From: CAADGL01 sp964643885
GTDB taxonomy: Bacteria; Planctomycetota; Phycisphaerae; UBA1845; Fen-1342
Direction of reading: 5' to 3'
Length of the DNA: 27,491 nucleotides
NCBI GenBank assembly: GCA_964643885.1
Contig: CAZXUI010000063.1
Span: 1 to 27,491, forward strand
Shown here piece by piece: positions 15,332 through 22,612 of this stretch. The position numbers and the translations under genes are program-made. Numbering within the stretch: position 1 is the stretch's first letter; each line of letters opens with the position of its first letter. The notes under the pieces are model-generated. The model searched no databases and had not been told where the DNA came from. It was given only the letters and a program-made list of their open reading frames with translations.

Positions 15332-16748
15332 GCCCGACCTTCCATATGTCTCCCGCGCCCATCACGAGCACGACATCTCCCGCCTGCGCCGCTTCCATCA
15401 GATGCTGCGTGATCTGGTCGAACGACGGCATGAACGACGCCCGCGTGCCGTGCGCCGCCACCTGCCGCACCAGGTCCGCCGCGCACACCGCAGACAGGTC
15501 GCCCGCGCTGTCGCGGACCGAGTATATCTCCGGCACGATCACCTCGTCGGCCGCCTCGAAGCAGCGGCCGAACTCCTCCAGCAGCGCCCGCGTCCGCGAA
15601 TACTGATGCGGCTGGAAAACGCACCAGAGCCGCCCGGGAGCGAACCGCTCCCGCGCAGCCGCAAGCGTCGCCCGTACGGCCGTTGGATGGTGGGCGTAGT
15701 CGTCCACGACACGGACGCCGTTGACCTCGCCGATCAGCTCGAGCCGCCGCTGGGCCCCCTGGAATTCGCCCAGCGCCCGCGCCAGATCGCTCCATGCCGC
15801 GCCGCAGCGTGTCGCCAGGGCCGTCACCGCCAGTGCGTTGTAGACGTTATGCACGCCGGCCAGGCCGATCGACACGCGCCCGACCGGTTGCCCATCGCGC
15901 TCTACATTGAACGAATAGCGCCCGCCGAGCGATTCCAGGCCGGTCGCCCGCCAGGTGCAGCCCTCCGACCGGCCGAAGGTCTCGACCGCCGCGCTGGCGT
16001 GGGGCGCCACGAGGGCGCATTGCGGATCGTCGCCGTTGATCACCAGCAGGCCGTCGCCGGGCAGGCAGGCGGCGTAGCTCGAAAACGCCTCGCGAATCGC
16101 GGCCATGTCCGCGTAGCAGTCCAGGTGGTCCGCCTCGATATTCAGGATCGCGGCCAGGTGCGGCTCGAGATTCAAAAAGGAGCGGTCGTACTCGCACGCC
16201 TCGGCCACGAACAGCTCGCCGCCGCCGACTCCGCTGCTGCCGCCGAGCTGCGGCACTTCCGCACCGACCAGGAACGAGGGATCCAGCCCGACCCGCCGCA
16301 GAACATACGCCAGCCACGCCGTCGTCGTGCTCTTGCCGTGCGTGCCGCTGATCGCGACGCCGCGCGTCGAGTGCATCAGCACGCCCAGCATCTCGGCGTA
16401 CTTGAGCACGCGCAGGCCGCGCTGCCGTGCCTCGACCAGCTCCGGATGGTCCGCCAGAATCGCCGCGCTGCTGACCACCAGCTCCGCATCATCGGGCAGA
16501 CTGCCCGCCTGCTGGGTCGTGCAGATCGCCGCGCCGAGCCGCGCCAGCGCCGCCGTGGACGAGTTCAGACAGCGATCGGTGCCGCTGACACGCGCCCCGT
16601 GATGCAGCAGAATGCGGGCCAGTCCGGACATGCCCGAACCGCCGACACCGACCAGGTGAATCCGTGTCTTCGCCAGGTTGATCGATGAGGACATGGGCGC
16701 CCCGGCGACCGCTTGTGGAATGGGCAGGATGGCTTTCATGGACTCCAT
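15291..16748 (-). CDS. murC: UDP-N-acetylmuramate--L-alanine ligase (485 aa)
   Basis: It adds L-Ala to UDP-MurNAc with ATP, the first step of stem-peptide assembly. Domains in order: N-terminal UDP-binding Rossmann fold 'IHLVGVGGSGMSGLA' (about 30-44), central ATPase with P-loop 'GTHGKSTTT' (135-143) and 'EACEYDRSFLNLEP', then the Mur ligase C-domain with 'VVDDYAHHPT' (near 346-355), 'FQPHQYSRT' and 'VLVMGAGDIWKVG'. Length is typical. The start is unsure: ATG 16748 is the first, ATG 16739 is preceded by GGAG at close range, and ATG 16694 also begins before the homology. It heads the murC-murB-ddl-ftsQ run and has a promoter-like site just upstream. Confidence 0.96.
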   Translation of the reverse strand: MESMKAILPIPQAVAGAPMSSSINLAKTRIHLVGVGGSGMSGLARILLHHGARVSGTDRCLNSSTAALARLGAAICTTQQAGSLPDDAELVVSSAAILADHPELVEARQRGLRVLKYAEMLGVLMHSTRGVAISGTHGKSTTTAWLAYVLRRVGLDPSFLVGAEVPQLGGSSGVGGGELFVAEACEYDRSFLNLEPHLAAILNIEADHLDCYADMAAIREAFSSYAACLPGDGLLVINGDDPQCALVAPHASAAVETFGRSEGCTWRATGLESLGGRYSFNVERDGQPVGRVSIGLAGVHNVYNALAVTALATRCGAAWSDLARALGEFQGAQRRLELIGEVNGVRVVDDYAHHPTAVRATLAAARERFAPGRLWCVFQPHQYSRTRALLEEFGRCFEAADEVIVPEIYSVRDSAGDLSAVCAADLVRQVAAHGTRASFMPSFDQITQHLMEAAQAGDVVLVMGAGDIWKVGHELVRRLRENLPQ

Positions 16749-16767
16749 TCGCTAGAAAACCGGCCGC

Positions 16768-16796
16768 AGTATATACCCGCCGCCGCCGGCCGAAAA
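16768..16796 (-). promoter_or_regulatory. Candidate promoter for the murC-murB-ddl-ftsQ operon
   Basis: On the minus strand TATACT (16773-16768) is a 5/6 match to a -10 box, and TTTTCG lies 17 bases upstream (16796-16791), a weak -35. The expected transcript start is only about 10-20 bases before the murC ATG. Confidence 0.4.
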
Positions 16797-16943
16797 GAGC
16801 AACGGCACCGCCGGGCCATTGAGCCGGCGCGCTTTTCCGCAAACAATGTCGCCGCCTGCCTCGTAGCAGGCTACGGATGCCGTTGCCGGCTGCGGAACTC
16901 GATCCCCGCTCGCGGCACCGGCCACGAGAAGGACCTCACCTTC

Positions 16944-19829
16944 GTGCAGCCTGCCGCCCCGCAGATGGCCGTGCCCGGCGACCCCGGCGACCGGCTCCGC
17001 AGCCGCCTCTCGCTTTTGGCGCTGGCGGCCGCGCTGCTGCTGCTGGCCGGCAGCTATCTGCTCATCAGTCCGCCCGAAGCGCAGACCTACCCCGGCGCGA
17101 TCCCCTGGAGCGACCGGTCGCTCCTGCGCCCGATCGTCGACGCAATGGGGCTCTGGGGGCTCGTCCATTCGGAGCGCGGGGTCGAGATCAAGGATTTCGC
17201 TTTCCACCTGCTGGCCGCGGCCGGCCTGATCCTGCTGGCCGTGCGCTGCGTCGTCTCGGCCCGCTGGCCGTGCGGCCGGCGAACCTACCGCGGGGCGTGG
17301 TTCTTCGCCCAGGGCTTCCTGGCGGTCTGGGCGGCACTCTCGCTGGCCAGCGCGTCCTGGTCGGGGGATTGGGCGATCTCGCTCAAACAGGGGCTGCTCT
17401 ACGCGCTGATGCTCGGCTGGGCGCTGGCCGTGGCGTGGTCGCTGGAGGGCCGCGACGTGCCGCGCGTGCTCGGCGGATACATCCTCATCGCGGCCGTCGG
17501 GGCGGCGCTCTGTCTGTGGTACTACCACGAACGGAATCCCCACCATCGTCCCGGATTTCCTATCGGCAATCCGTCCACGCTGGCTGCGTGCACCGTGCCG
17601 GCCGCGCTGCTGGCGGCCGGCTTCCTGGTCGGCTCATTACTCGCCGCCTGGCGCCAGGGCCGAGTGAGTGCGTGGCTGCCGCTGATCGGCAGCGCCGCGG
17701 CCCTTCTCCCGCTGCTGTGGTGCCTGAAGATCACCGACTCGCGCGGGGCCTTCGTGGGCGCCCTGGCGGCGGTCACGACGGCGCTTTTCCTCGCCGCCGG
17801 GCGAAAAATGCGCTGGGTCGTCGCCGGGGCGGCGGTCGTCGCCCTCGCCGCCGGCGTGGTCTACATCTCCAGCGCTTCGAATGACGCCACGATGGCCCGC
17901 GGCGCGACGCTGCGCTTCCGGCTCTACGCCTGGCGCTATGCCGCCGAGCTCTGGCGCCAACGTGCGGTGAGCGGTATTGGCGCCGGCGCCTATCCGCGCC
18001 TGGCTTCGGCCCTGTCGCGCGACGACCGCGTTCTCGATCCGGGCGCGTTCATGGGCGAGAACGTCGAGCACGCCCACAACGAGCTCTTCGAGGTCTTCAC
18101 CGAGATCGGCCTGCTCGGCGGCGTGACCTGGGTCGCGGGCTTCCTGGCGACCTTCGTCGCCGCGGTAAGCCTGCTGCGCGGCAACTTCTCGCCCCAGCGG
18201 CGCTGGCTGCTGATCGCCCTGACCGCCGGTTTCGTCGGGCTGCTGGCCGAGTCCATGTTCGGCATCGGATTGCGCCTGCCCGGCCAGCCGGCCGTCTTCT
18301 TCACGCTGCTGGGTGTGCTGTGGGCCGCCTGCCGCGCGGCGTCCAAGGAGCACGGCGAGCCCTTCGAGCCGCACGAGCTCGCCGGGATGCGCTCGGCGGC
18401 GCGGCGCCGCTATGCCGCGGCGGCCGTGGCCGGAGCGTGCGGCCTGTTGCTGCTCGGTGTGGCGTGGCGGAACTGGACAGGGGTGGTCAACGAGTACGCC
18501 GCGGGCAAAGCGCTTCGCGAAGGCCGCAACGCCGCCGCGTACGACCCCGCCCTCGTGGCGGAGCAGCGTCTGCTCGACCCGGTCCGCACGCTGGCGGCCC
18601 ATCAGCGCATCGCCGACGTGCTCTACCGGCTGGCGCGCCAGACCGCACAGCATTGGGCCGCCGGAATGGCCCGCACGCAATCCGCTCCCGCCGCGACTCA
18701 GCCCGGGCTCGAGCAGCTCCACGCAGAGGCCGTTTCCCTCGCACGCCGCGCCCATGACACGGCCTTCGAGCTGAACCGCCGGGCGCCGACCTTCGGCTGG
18801 GCCGCGATCATCGGGGCGCGCAGCGCGGAATTGCTGGCCGTCCTGCTCGCCCAGCGCGACGCCGAGCAGGCCGAGCACTGGACGCGCCAGGCCTGGTCCG
18901 CGTGGCGCGCCCGCCACGCGCAGCGGCCGTACGAGTTCGACACGCTCATGGCGCTGACGCGCTACCCCGCCAACATCGGCGACCACGTCGCCATGCTGCG
19001 CGATGCACTGCGCAGCGGGTTCCCTCCGCCCGAGTGGTTCGAGGCACTTCGCCGCATCGCGGCCAACGAGTCGTTCGAGCCGACGCTTCACGCGATGGCT
19101 TTCGGCGCGGGACTCATGGCCCCCAATACGGAGAACAACTATCTCCTGCTCTCCGGCGCGCCGGAAGCGCTCCGCATGACGGCCGTCTGGGCCGCGCTTG
19201 GCGGGGACTACGCAACGGCCGAGCATCTCTGCCTGCGGGCGGCGAGCCTGTATGCCCCGTTGCGGTCCCGTTTCCCCGAGCTCTTTTCGGTGGCGATCGC
19301 CGAGCGGGCTGAATACCTGTTGCTGGCCGACCCCGGCAACGCGCCGCAGTGCGCGGCGCTTCTCCGCGACGCGATCGAGAAGCTGCCGCAGATTCAGGAG
19401 CAGAAGTACGATGAGCTCGCCCGGCCCTTCCGCGTTCGCTACGCCAAGTATCTGCTCGCGGCCGGCAAGACGGCCGAGGCCCGCGGCGTTCTCGAAGAGG
19501 CCTTCACCGAGCCGGCCCAGCAGCGGGCCACGCTGGCCGATCTGTATGTCGACCTCGTCCGCATCCTGATTCGCTCGCCGCGCGGGCAGCGGCCGAAGGT
19601 TGAGCAGTGGCTGTCAGCGGCGCTGGAGCTCTCTCCGCGGCACGTCGGGGCGTGGTCCTGGACGGCGTGGCTGGCGGCCGAGCAGGGGGGGCGCGAGGCG
19701 GCCGAGCAAGTGCTGGGGGCTGCGGAGCTGGCGGGGCTGGGGACTAATGAGCTGGTCAGGATCCGGCAGGTGGTGTGCGAGGACTTTCCGCAGGTGTGTC
19801 AGGAGGGGGCGGACGAGGGGCGGGAGTAG
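16944..19829 (+). CDS. O-antigen ligase/polymerase-like membrane protein with large helical C-terminal region (961 aa)
   Basis: Residues 1 to about 515 contain roughly a dozen transmembrane segments. The Wzy_C/WaaL-type periplasmic loop carries 'NVEHAHNELFEVFTEIGLLG' (about 373-392), with the HNxxL-type motif of O-antigen ligases, and 'TDSRGAFVGALAAV' earlier. From about 515 to the end the protein is soluble, Ala/Arg/Leu-rich and helical, with blocks such as 'AEYLLLADPGNAPQCAALLR' and 'LAAGKTAEARGVLEEAF' that look like tetratricopeptide repeats. Such fusions probably handle glycan polymers or glycosylate proteins in the periplasm. The start is set at GTG 16944 because AAGGA (16929-16933) lies upstream; ATG 16965 is the alternative. 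It diverges from murC across about 195 bases. No glycosyltransferases are next to it, so the substrate is unknown. Confidence 0.85.
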   Translation: MQPAAPQMAVPGDPGDRLRSRLSLLALAAALLLLAGSYLLISPPEAQTYPGAIPWSDRSLLRPIVDAMGLWGLVHSERGVEIKDFAFHLLAAAGLILLAVRCVVSARWPCGRRTYRGAWFFAQGFLAVWAALSLASASWSGDWAISLKQGLLYALMLGWALAVAWSLEGRDVPRVLGGYILIAAVGAALCLWYYHERNPHHRPGFPIGNPSTLAACTVPAALLAAGFLVGSLLAAWRQGRVSAWLPLIGSAAALLPLLWCLKITDSRGAFVGALAAVTTALFLAAGRKMRWVVAGAAVVALAAGVVYISSASNDATMARGATLRFRLYAWRYAAELWRQRAVSGIGAGAYPRLASALSRDDRVLDPGAFMGENVEHAHNELFEVFTEIGLLGGVTWVAGFLATFVAAVSLLRGNFSPQRRWLLIALTAGFVGLLAESMFGIGLRLPGQPAVFFTLLGVLWAACRAASKEHGEPFEPHELAGMRSAARRRYAAAAVAGACGLLLLGVAWRNWTGVVNEYAAGKALREGRNAAAYDPALVAEQRLLDPVRTLAAHQRIADVLYRLARQTAQHWAAGMARTQSAPAATQPGLEQLHAEAVSLARRAHDTAFELNRRAPTFGWAAIIGARSAELLAVLLAQRDAEQAEHWTRQAWSAWRARHAQRPYEFDTLMALTRYPANIGDHVAMLRDALRSGFPPPEWFEALRRIAANESFEPTLHAMAFGAGLMAPNTENNYLLLSGAPEALRMTAVWAALGGDYATAEHLCLRAASLYAPLRSRFPELFSVAIAERAEYLLLADPGNAPQCAALLRDAIEKLPQIQEQKYDELARPFRVRYAKYLLAAGKTAEARGVLEEAFTEPAQQRATLADLYVDLVRILIRSPRGQRPKVEQWLSAALELSPRHVGAWSWTAWLAAEQGGREAAEQVLGAAELAGLGTNELVRIRQVVCEDFPQVCQEGADEGRE

Positions 19830-19846
19830 CCCGCCCGGCCGGAGGC

Positions 19847-19891
19847 GACCGGTCGGAGAACGGTCGTCCACGTGACCGGTCAGAGACCGGC
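19847..19891. repeat. Dispersed GACCGGTC repeat
   Basis: 19847-19869 differs by one base from the last 23 bases of the window (27469-27491). A second partial copy follows at 19875. The repeat lies between convergent genes; the rest of 19830-20000 shows no gene. Confidence 0.7.
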
Positions 19892-20000
19892 CCCCATTTG
19901 CGGAGCAGCGGGCGTGGAGCGTGTGGCGGGCGCGGGCGTGCCTACGGCGGAATCGATGGATCGGAGAGGGGTCCCCCGGGGCCGGCCCTGAGTACAGAGG

Positions 20001-20297
20001 CTAGAGATTCTCGGGGCCGTTGGGGCCGTTGGGGCTGTTGCCGGGGTCCTGCTCGAGCATCTTGCGCAGGTAGGCGTTCTCCCGGCGGGTCGCCTCGAGG
20101 TCGAAGAGCATGTACTTGATCCACAGCCGCAGGAAGTCGAGGCTCTCCTGCATCGAGCTGACGCTCTTTTTGATGTCTTCGTGGCGCTGCCGCGTCTCGT
20201 CGGCCAGACTGCGAAGACGTTCGCGCTCGTTTTCGGGCAAAGTGTCGATTTGTGAGATTAGTTCGCTCAGCCGCTTCTGAAAAACCACCTCGTCCAT
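20001..20297 (-). CDS. Small coiled-coil protein, unknown function (98 aa)
   Basis: The ATG at 20297 follows GGAGGAAAG at good spacing; the open frame goes further up but without homology-like character. The protein is charged and helical throughout: 'ELISQIDTLPENERERLRSL', 'DETRQRHEDIKKSVSSMQES', 'LDFLRLWIKYMLFDLEATRR' and 'ENAYLRKMLE', then a loose Pro/Gly/Asn tail. Heptad-like spacing of Leu, Ile and Met suggests a coiled coil of about 75 residues. I have an impression of very similar small proteins in other planctomycetes, but cannot check this. No function is known to me. It is divergent from pheS. Confidence 0.75.
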   Translation of the reverse strand: MDEVVFQKRLSELISQIDTLPENERERLRSLADETRQRHEDIKKSVSSMQESLDFLRLWIKYMLFDLEATRRENAYLRKMLEQDPGNSPNGPNGPENL

Positions 20298-20371
20298 CGC
20301 TTCTTTCCTCCTCGCGGAACCGCGCCGGGACAGCGTACGGCGGTTGGAACTGCAGCTTTCCCGTCCTCCTG

Positions 20372-20401
20372 ATACTAGGGGATCGGCACCCTGCGATTCA
20401 A
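20372..20401 (-). promoter_or_regulatory. Candidate promoter for the coiled-coil protein gene
   Basis: On the minus strand TTGAAT (20401-20396), an 18-base spacer and TAGTAT (20377-20372), each box a 4/6 match or better, about 75 bases upstream of the ATG. Confidence 0.4.
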
Positions 20402-20490
20402 GACGAGATTGCACGCGAAAGCAAAACCGCGCGCGCCTGAAAACGCAGTGATTTCCGGTCCAGAACGCCGTTCGCCCGCGTGCGCCGCCG

Positions 20491-20512
20491 CGGCGCGGCC
20501 GAGGCCGCGCCG
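20491..20512. repeat. Perfect 10-bp GC inverted repeat
   Basis: CGGCGCGGCC and GGCCGCGCCG are separated by GA. As DNA this could form a cruciform or separate the two divergent promoters. It lies upstream of the proposed pheS promoter, so it is probably not an attenuator. Confidence 0.6.
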
Positions 20513-20589
20513 GGCGCCGCAGAGCGGGTCCGAAGAAGTAGGCCGCAAGCGGTTGACGGGGCCGCCGGCGCGCTGCAACTGCTGCGCCC

Positions 20590-20618
20590 TTGAGTGATTG
20601 CGCTGAATGCGATACACA
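20590..20618 (+). promoter_or_regulatory. Candidate promoter for pheS
   Basis: TTGAGT (20590-20595), a 17-base spacer and TACACA (20613-20618). The -35 is fair and the -10 weak; it would give a leader of about 20 bases with GAGGA before ATG 20646. Confidence 0.3.
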
Positions 20619-20645
20619 GCCGCTTTGCGAATCGAGGAACCCGGC

Positions 20646-22178
20646 ATGGAACTGACGCAGACGCAGTACGACGTGCTTCGACGGCTCGGCGAATTATCAG
20701 CACCGGTGCGAATCGCCGAGCTGGCGGCCATGCTGCGGCTCGATCAATCGCCTGTAACTGCTGCGTGCACAACACTTACCGAGCGCGGGCTGGTGCAGGT
20801 CGAGGAGCGCGCGTTCGAAGAGCTGAGCCTCGGCAAGGAGGGGCAGGCCTATCGGTCGGCCGAGCTGCCGGAGCGCGTGATTGTGCGCGTGCTGCGCTCG
20901 CAGGGCGGGTCGGCTTCGCTGACGGAGATCCCCTCCCATTGCGGGCTTTCAGCGGCGCAAGTCGGGCAGTCGCTTCGGTTTCTGGCGCAGCGGGGGTGGG
21001 CGGCCAAGCAGGGCGAGATGCTGGAGCTCCTGCCGGCCGGGCGGGCCGAGCCGCTGGCGCTTGGGCCCGACGAGCAGCTCCTGGCGGCGCTCGGCGACGG
21101 CCGGGTCGCGCGGCGGGAGGAGCTGGAGGCGGCGGGGATCGACGTGGCGGCGGCCGTGGAGCTGCTCGGCAAGCGCAAGGGATTCCTGAATATCAAGCCG
21201 CGGACGGACCGCTGGGTCCGAATTACCGGCGAGGGGACCGAGCTGCTGGCCGCCGGCGTGACGGGGCGGCGGACCGTGACGGCTCTTACGCCGGAGCTGC
21301 TGAGCGACGGGGGGTGGCGCGAGGTCGATCTTCAGCCGTACGACGTGACGCTCTCGGCCAAGAAGCTCTATCCGGGCAAGGAGCATCCGTTCCAGCGGAC
21401 GCTGGACAAGGTGCGGCGCGTGTTCCTGGAGCTGGGGTTCACGGAGATCGTCAGCCCGTGGGTGGAGTCGAGCTTCTGGGACTTCGACGCGCTGTTTCAG
21501 CCGCAGGACCACCCCGCGCGCGACATGCAGGACACGTTCTATGTCTCGCGGCCGGCGCGGTGCCGGCTGCCGGATGATGGGCTGGTCGAGCGTGTGCGGG
21601 CGACGCACGAGGACGGGGGGGAGACCGGTTCGACGGGTTGGCGCTATCGCTGGAGCCGCGAGCTGGCGCACAAGCCGGTGCTGCGGACGCACACGACGGC
21701 GGCGACGATCCGGGCGCTGGCGGCGCACCCGCCGGGGACGGCGGGCAAGTACTTCGTGATCGGGCCGGTCTTTCGGCGCGAGACGGTGGACTACAAGCAC
21801 CTGCCGGTCTTTCACCAGGTGGACGGGATCATCGTCGACCCGAAAGCGAGCCTGGCGACGCTGCTGGGGACGCTGGCCGCCTTCTACGGAAAGATGGGCT
21901 TCCCGAAGGTGCGTTTCCGGCCGAGCTTCTTTCCGTACACGGAGCCGTCGGCGGAGGTGTATCTGTGGCTCGAGCACCGGGGCGAGTGGGTGGAGATGGG
22001 GGGCTCGGGGATATTCCGGCCGGAGGTGACGCTGCCGCTGGGGATTCCTGACCGGGTCCTGGCGTGGGGCCTGGGGCTGGAGCGGCTGGCGATGATGATC
22101 CACGGGCTGAAGAACATCGGCGATCTGTATTTTGCGACGATGCCGTGGCTGCGGGAGACGCCGCTGGGGAGGGCGTGA
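20646..22178 (+). CDS. pheS: Phenylalanyl-tRNA synthetase alpha subunit, archaeal/eukaryotic type (510 aa)
   Basis: It forms, with PheT, the enzyme that charges tRNA-Phe. The first 190 or so residues look like winged-helix modules ('LTQTQYDVLRRLGELSAPVR', 'LLGKRKGFLNIKP'), as in archaeal and cytosolic eukaryotic alpha subunits; bacterial PheS has a coiled coil there. The core has 'EHPFQRTLDKVRRVFLELGF', 'FWDFDALFQPQDHPARD', 'LRTHTTAATIRAL' (near 346), motif 2 'FRRETVDYKHLPVFHQVDG' (about 375-393), 'FFPYTEPSAEVYLWLE', and motif 3 'AWGLGLERLAMM' (about 473-484). The end 'NIGDLYFATMPWLRET' matches the archaeal pattern. Length of about 500 fits that type; bacterial PheS is about 340. ATG 20646 follows GAGGA; an upstream in-frame start at 20607 is less likely. 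Confidence 0.96.
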   Translation: MELTQTQYDVLRRLGELSAPVRIAELAAMLRLDQSPVTAACTTLTERGLVQVEERAFEELSLGKEGQAYRSAELPERVIVRVLRSQGGSASLTEIPSHCGLSAAQVGQSLRFLAQRGWAAKQGEMLELLPAGRAEPLALGPDEQLLAALGDGRVARREELEAAGIDVAAAVELLGKRKGFLNIKPRTDRWVRITGEGTELLAAGVTGRRTVTALTPELLSDGGWREVDLQPYDVTLSAKKLYPGKEHPFQRTLDKVRRVFLELGFTEIVSPWVESSFWDFDALFQPQDHPARDMQDTFYVSRPARCRLPDDGLVERVRATHEDGGETGSTGWRYRWSRELAHKPVLRTHTTAATIRALAAHPPGTAGKYFVIGPVFRRETVDYKHLPVFHQVDGIIVDPKASLATLLGTLAAFYGKMGFPKVRFRPSFFPYTEPSAEVYLWLEHRGEWVEMGGSGIFRPEVTLPLGIPDRVLAWGLGLERLAMMIHGLKNIGDLYFATMPWLRETPLGRA

Positions 22179-22279
22179 GGTGGCGCGGTGTCGTTCGCAC
22201 AATCGTGGTCTGCGCAAACGTTCTTTCACAGGGTGAACGTGGGCGTGGCCACAGGCAGAATCGCCCCAGGACACGATTG

Positions 22280-22600
22280 ATGGATGCCGAGATGTCATCC
22301 AGCGAGCTGGCGGCGAGAGCAAGAGTCGCGTACGACGCTGTCAGAGAGAAGCTCGAAACCACGCACGACGGCGAGTTCGTCGCGATGAATCTCGACACGT
22401 CCGAATACGAGGTTGGCCCGGAAGTCTTGGCCGCTTCGAATCGTGCGAAGATGCGGTTTCCGAATGGGCCGCTTTTTGTAATGCGAATGGGGCGTCGTGC
22501 TGCGTATCGTCTTCGTCTGGGCTTGGCGGGACGAATTGATTCGGTTGGCCCGCCGGGGCCGAGGCAGTTGGTGCGTCAGGGGACGCACCCTACAAGTTGA
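22280..22600 (+). CDS. Small hypothetical protein between pheS and pheT (106 aa)
   Basis: The ATG at 22280 follows CAGGA. The core, 'AYDAVREKLETTHDGEFVAM', 'NLDTSEYEVGPEVLAASNRA', 'FPNGPLFVMRMGRRAAYRLR', resembles a widespread family of small proteins with the pattern 'H.G.FVA...ESGEYE......A......P....F..RVG...A.R', seen in planctomycetes and cyanobacteria and sometimes linked to toxin-antitoxin-like or protease-neighbour pairs. I recall this only as a pattern. The last 20 residues overlap a palindromic repeat and may be a late extension. Base composition appears less GC-rich than pheS and pheT. It sits alone in the 434-base gap of an otherwise classical gene pair, suggesting an insertion. 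Confidence 0.65.
   Translation: MDAEMSSSELAARARVAYDAVREKLETTHDGEFVAMNLDTSEYEVGPEVLAASNRAKMRFPNGPLFVMRMGRRAAYRLRLGLAGRIDSVGPPGPRQLVRQGTHPTS
22570..22589. repeat. GGTGCGTC/GACGCACC palindromic element
   Basis: GGTGCGTC, AGGG, GACGCACC form a perfect 8-bp hairpin in the 3' end of the small gene, 23 bases before the pheT start. It looks like a copy of a dispersed palindrome; only one is seen in this window. Confidence 0.6.
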
Positions 22601-22612
22601 GCTGAGAATCCC

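Larger units (their letters stand above)
20298..20645. other. Intergenic stretch between divergent coiled-coil gene and pheS
   Basis: These 348 bases hold a candidate promoter on each strand (20372-20401 minus, 20590-20618 plus) and a strong GC hairpin at 20491-20512 (CGGCGCGGCC, GA, GGCCGCGCCG). I see no gene in it. Confidence 0.6.

Noticed and set aside
15075..16688. A 537-codon plus-strand ORF across murC
   Set aside because: It is antisense to murC, whose motifs are complete; composition is Arg/Ala/His-rich.
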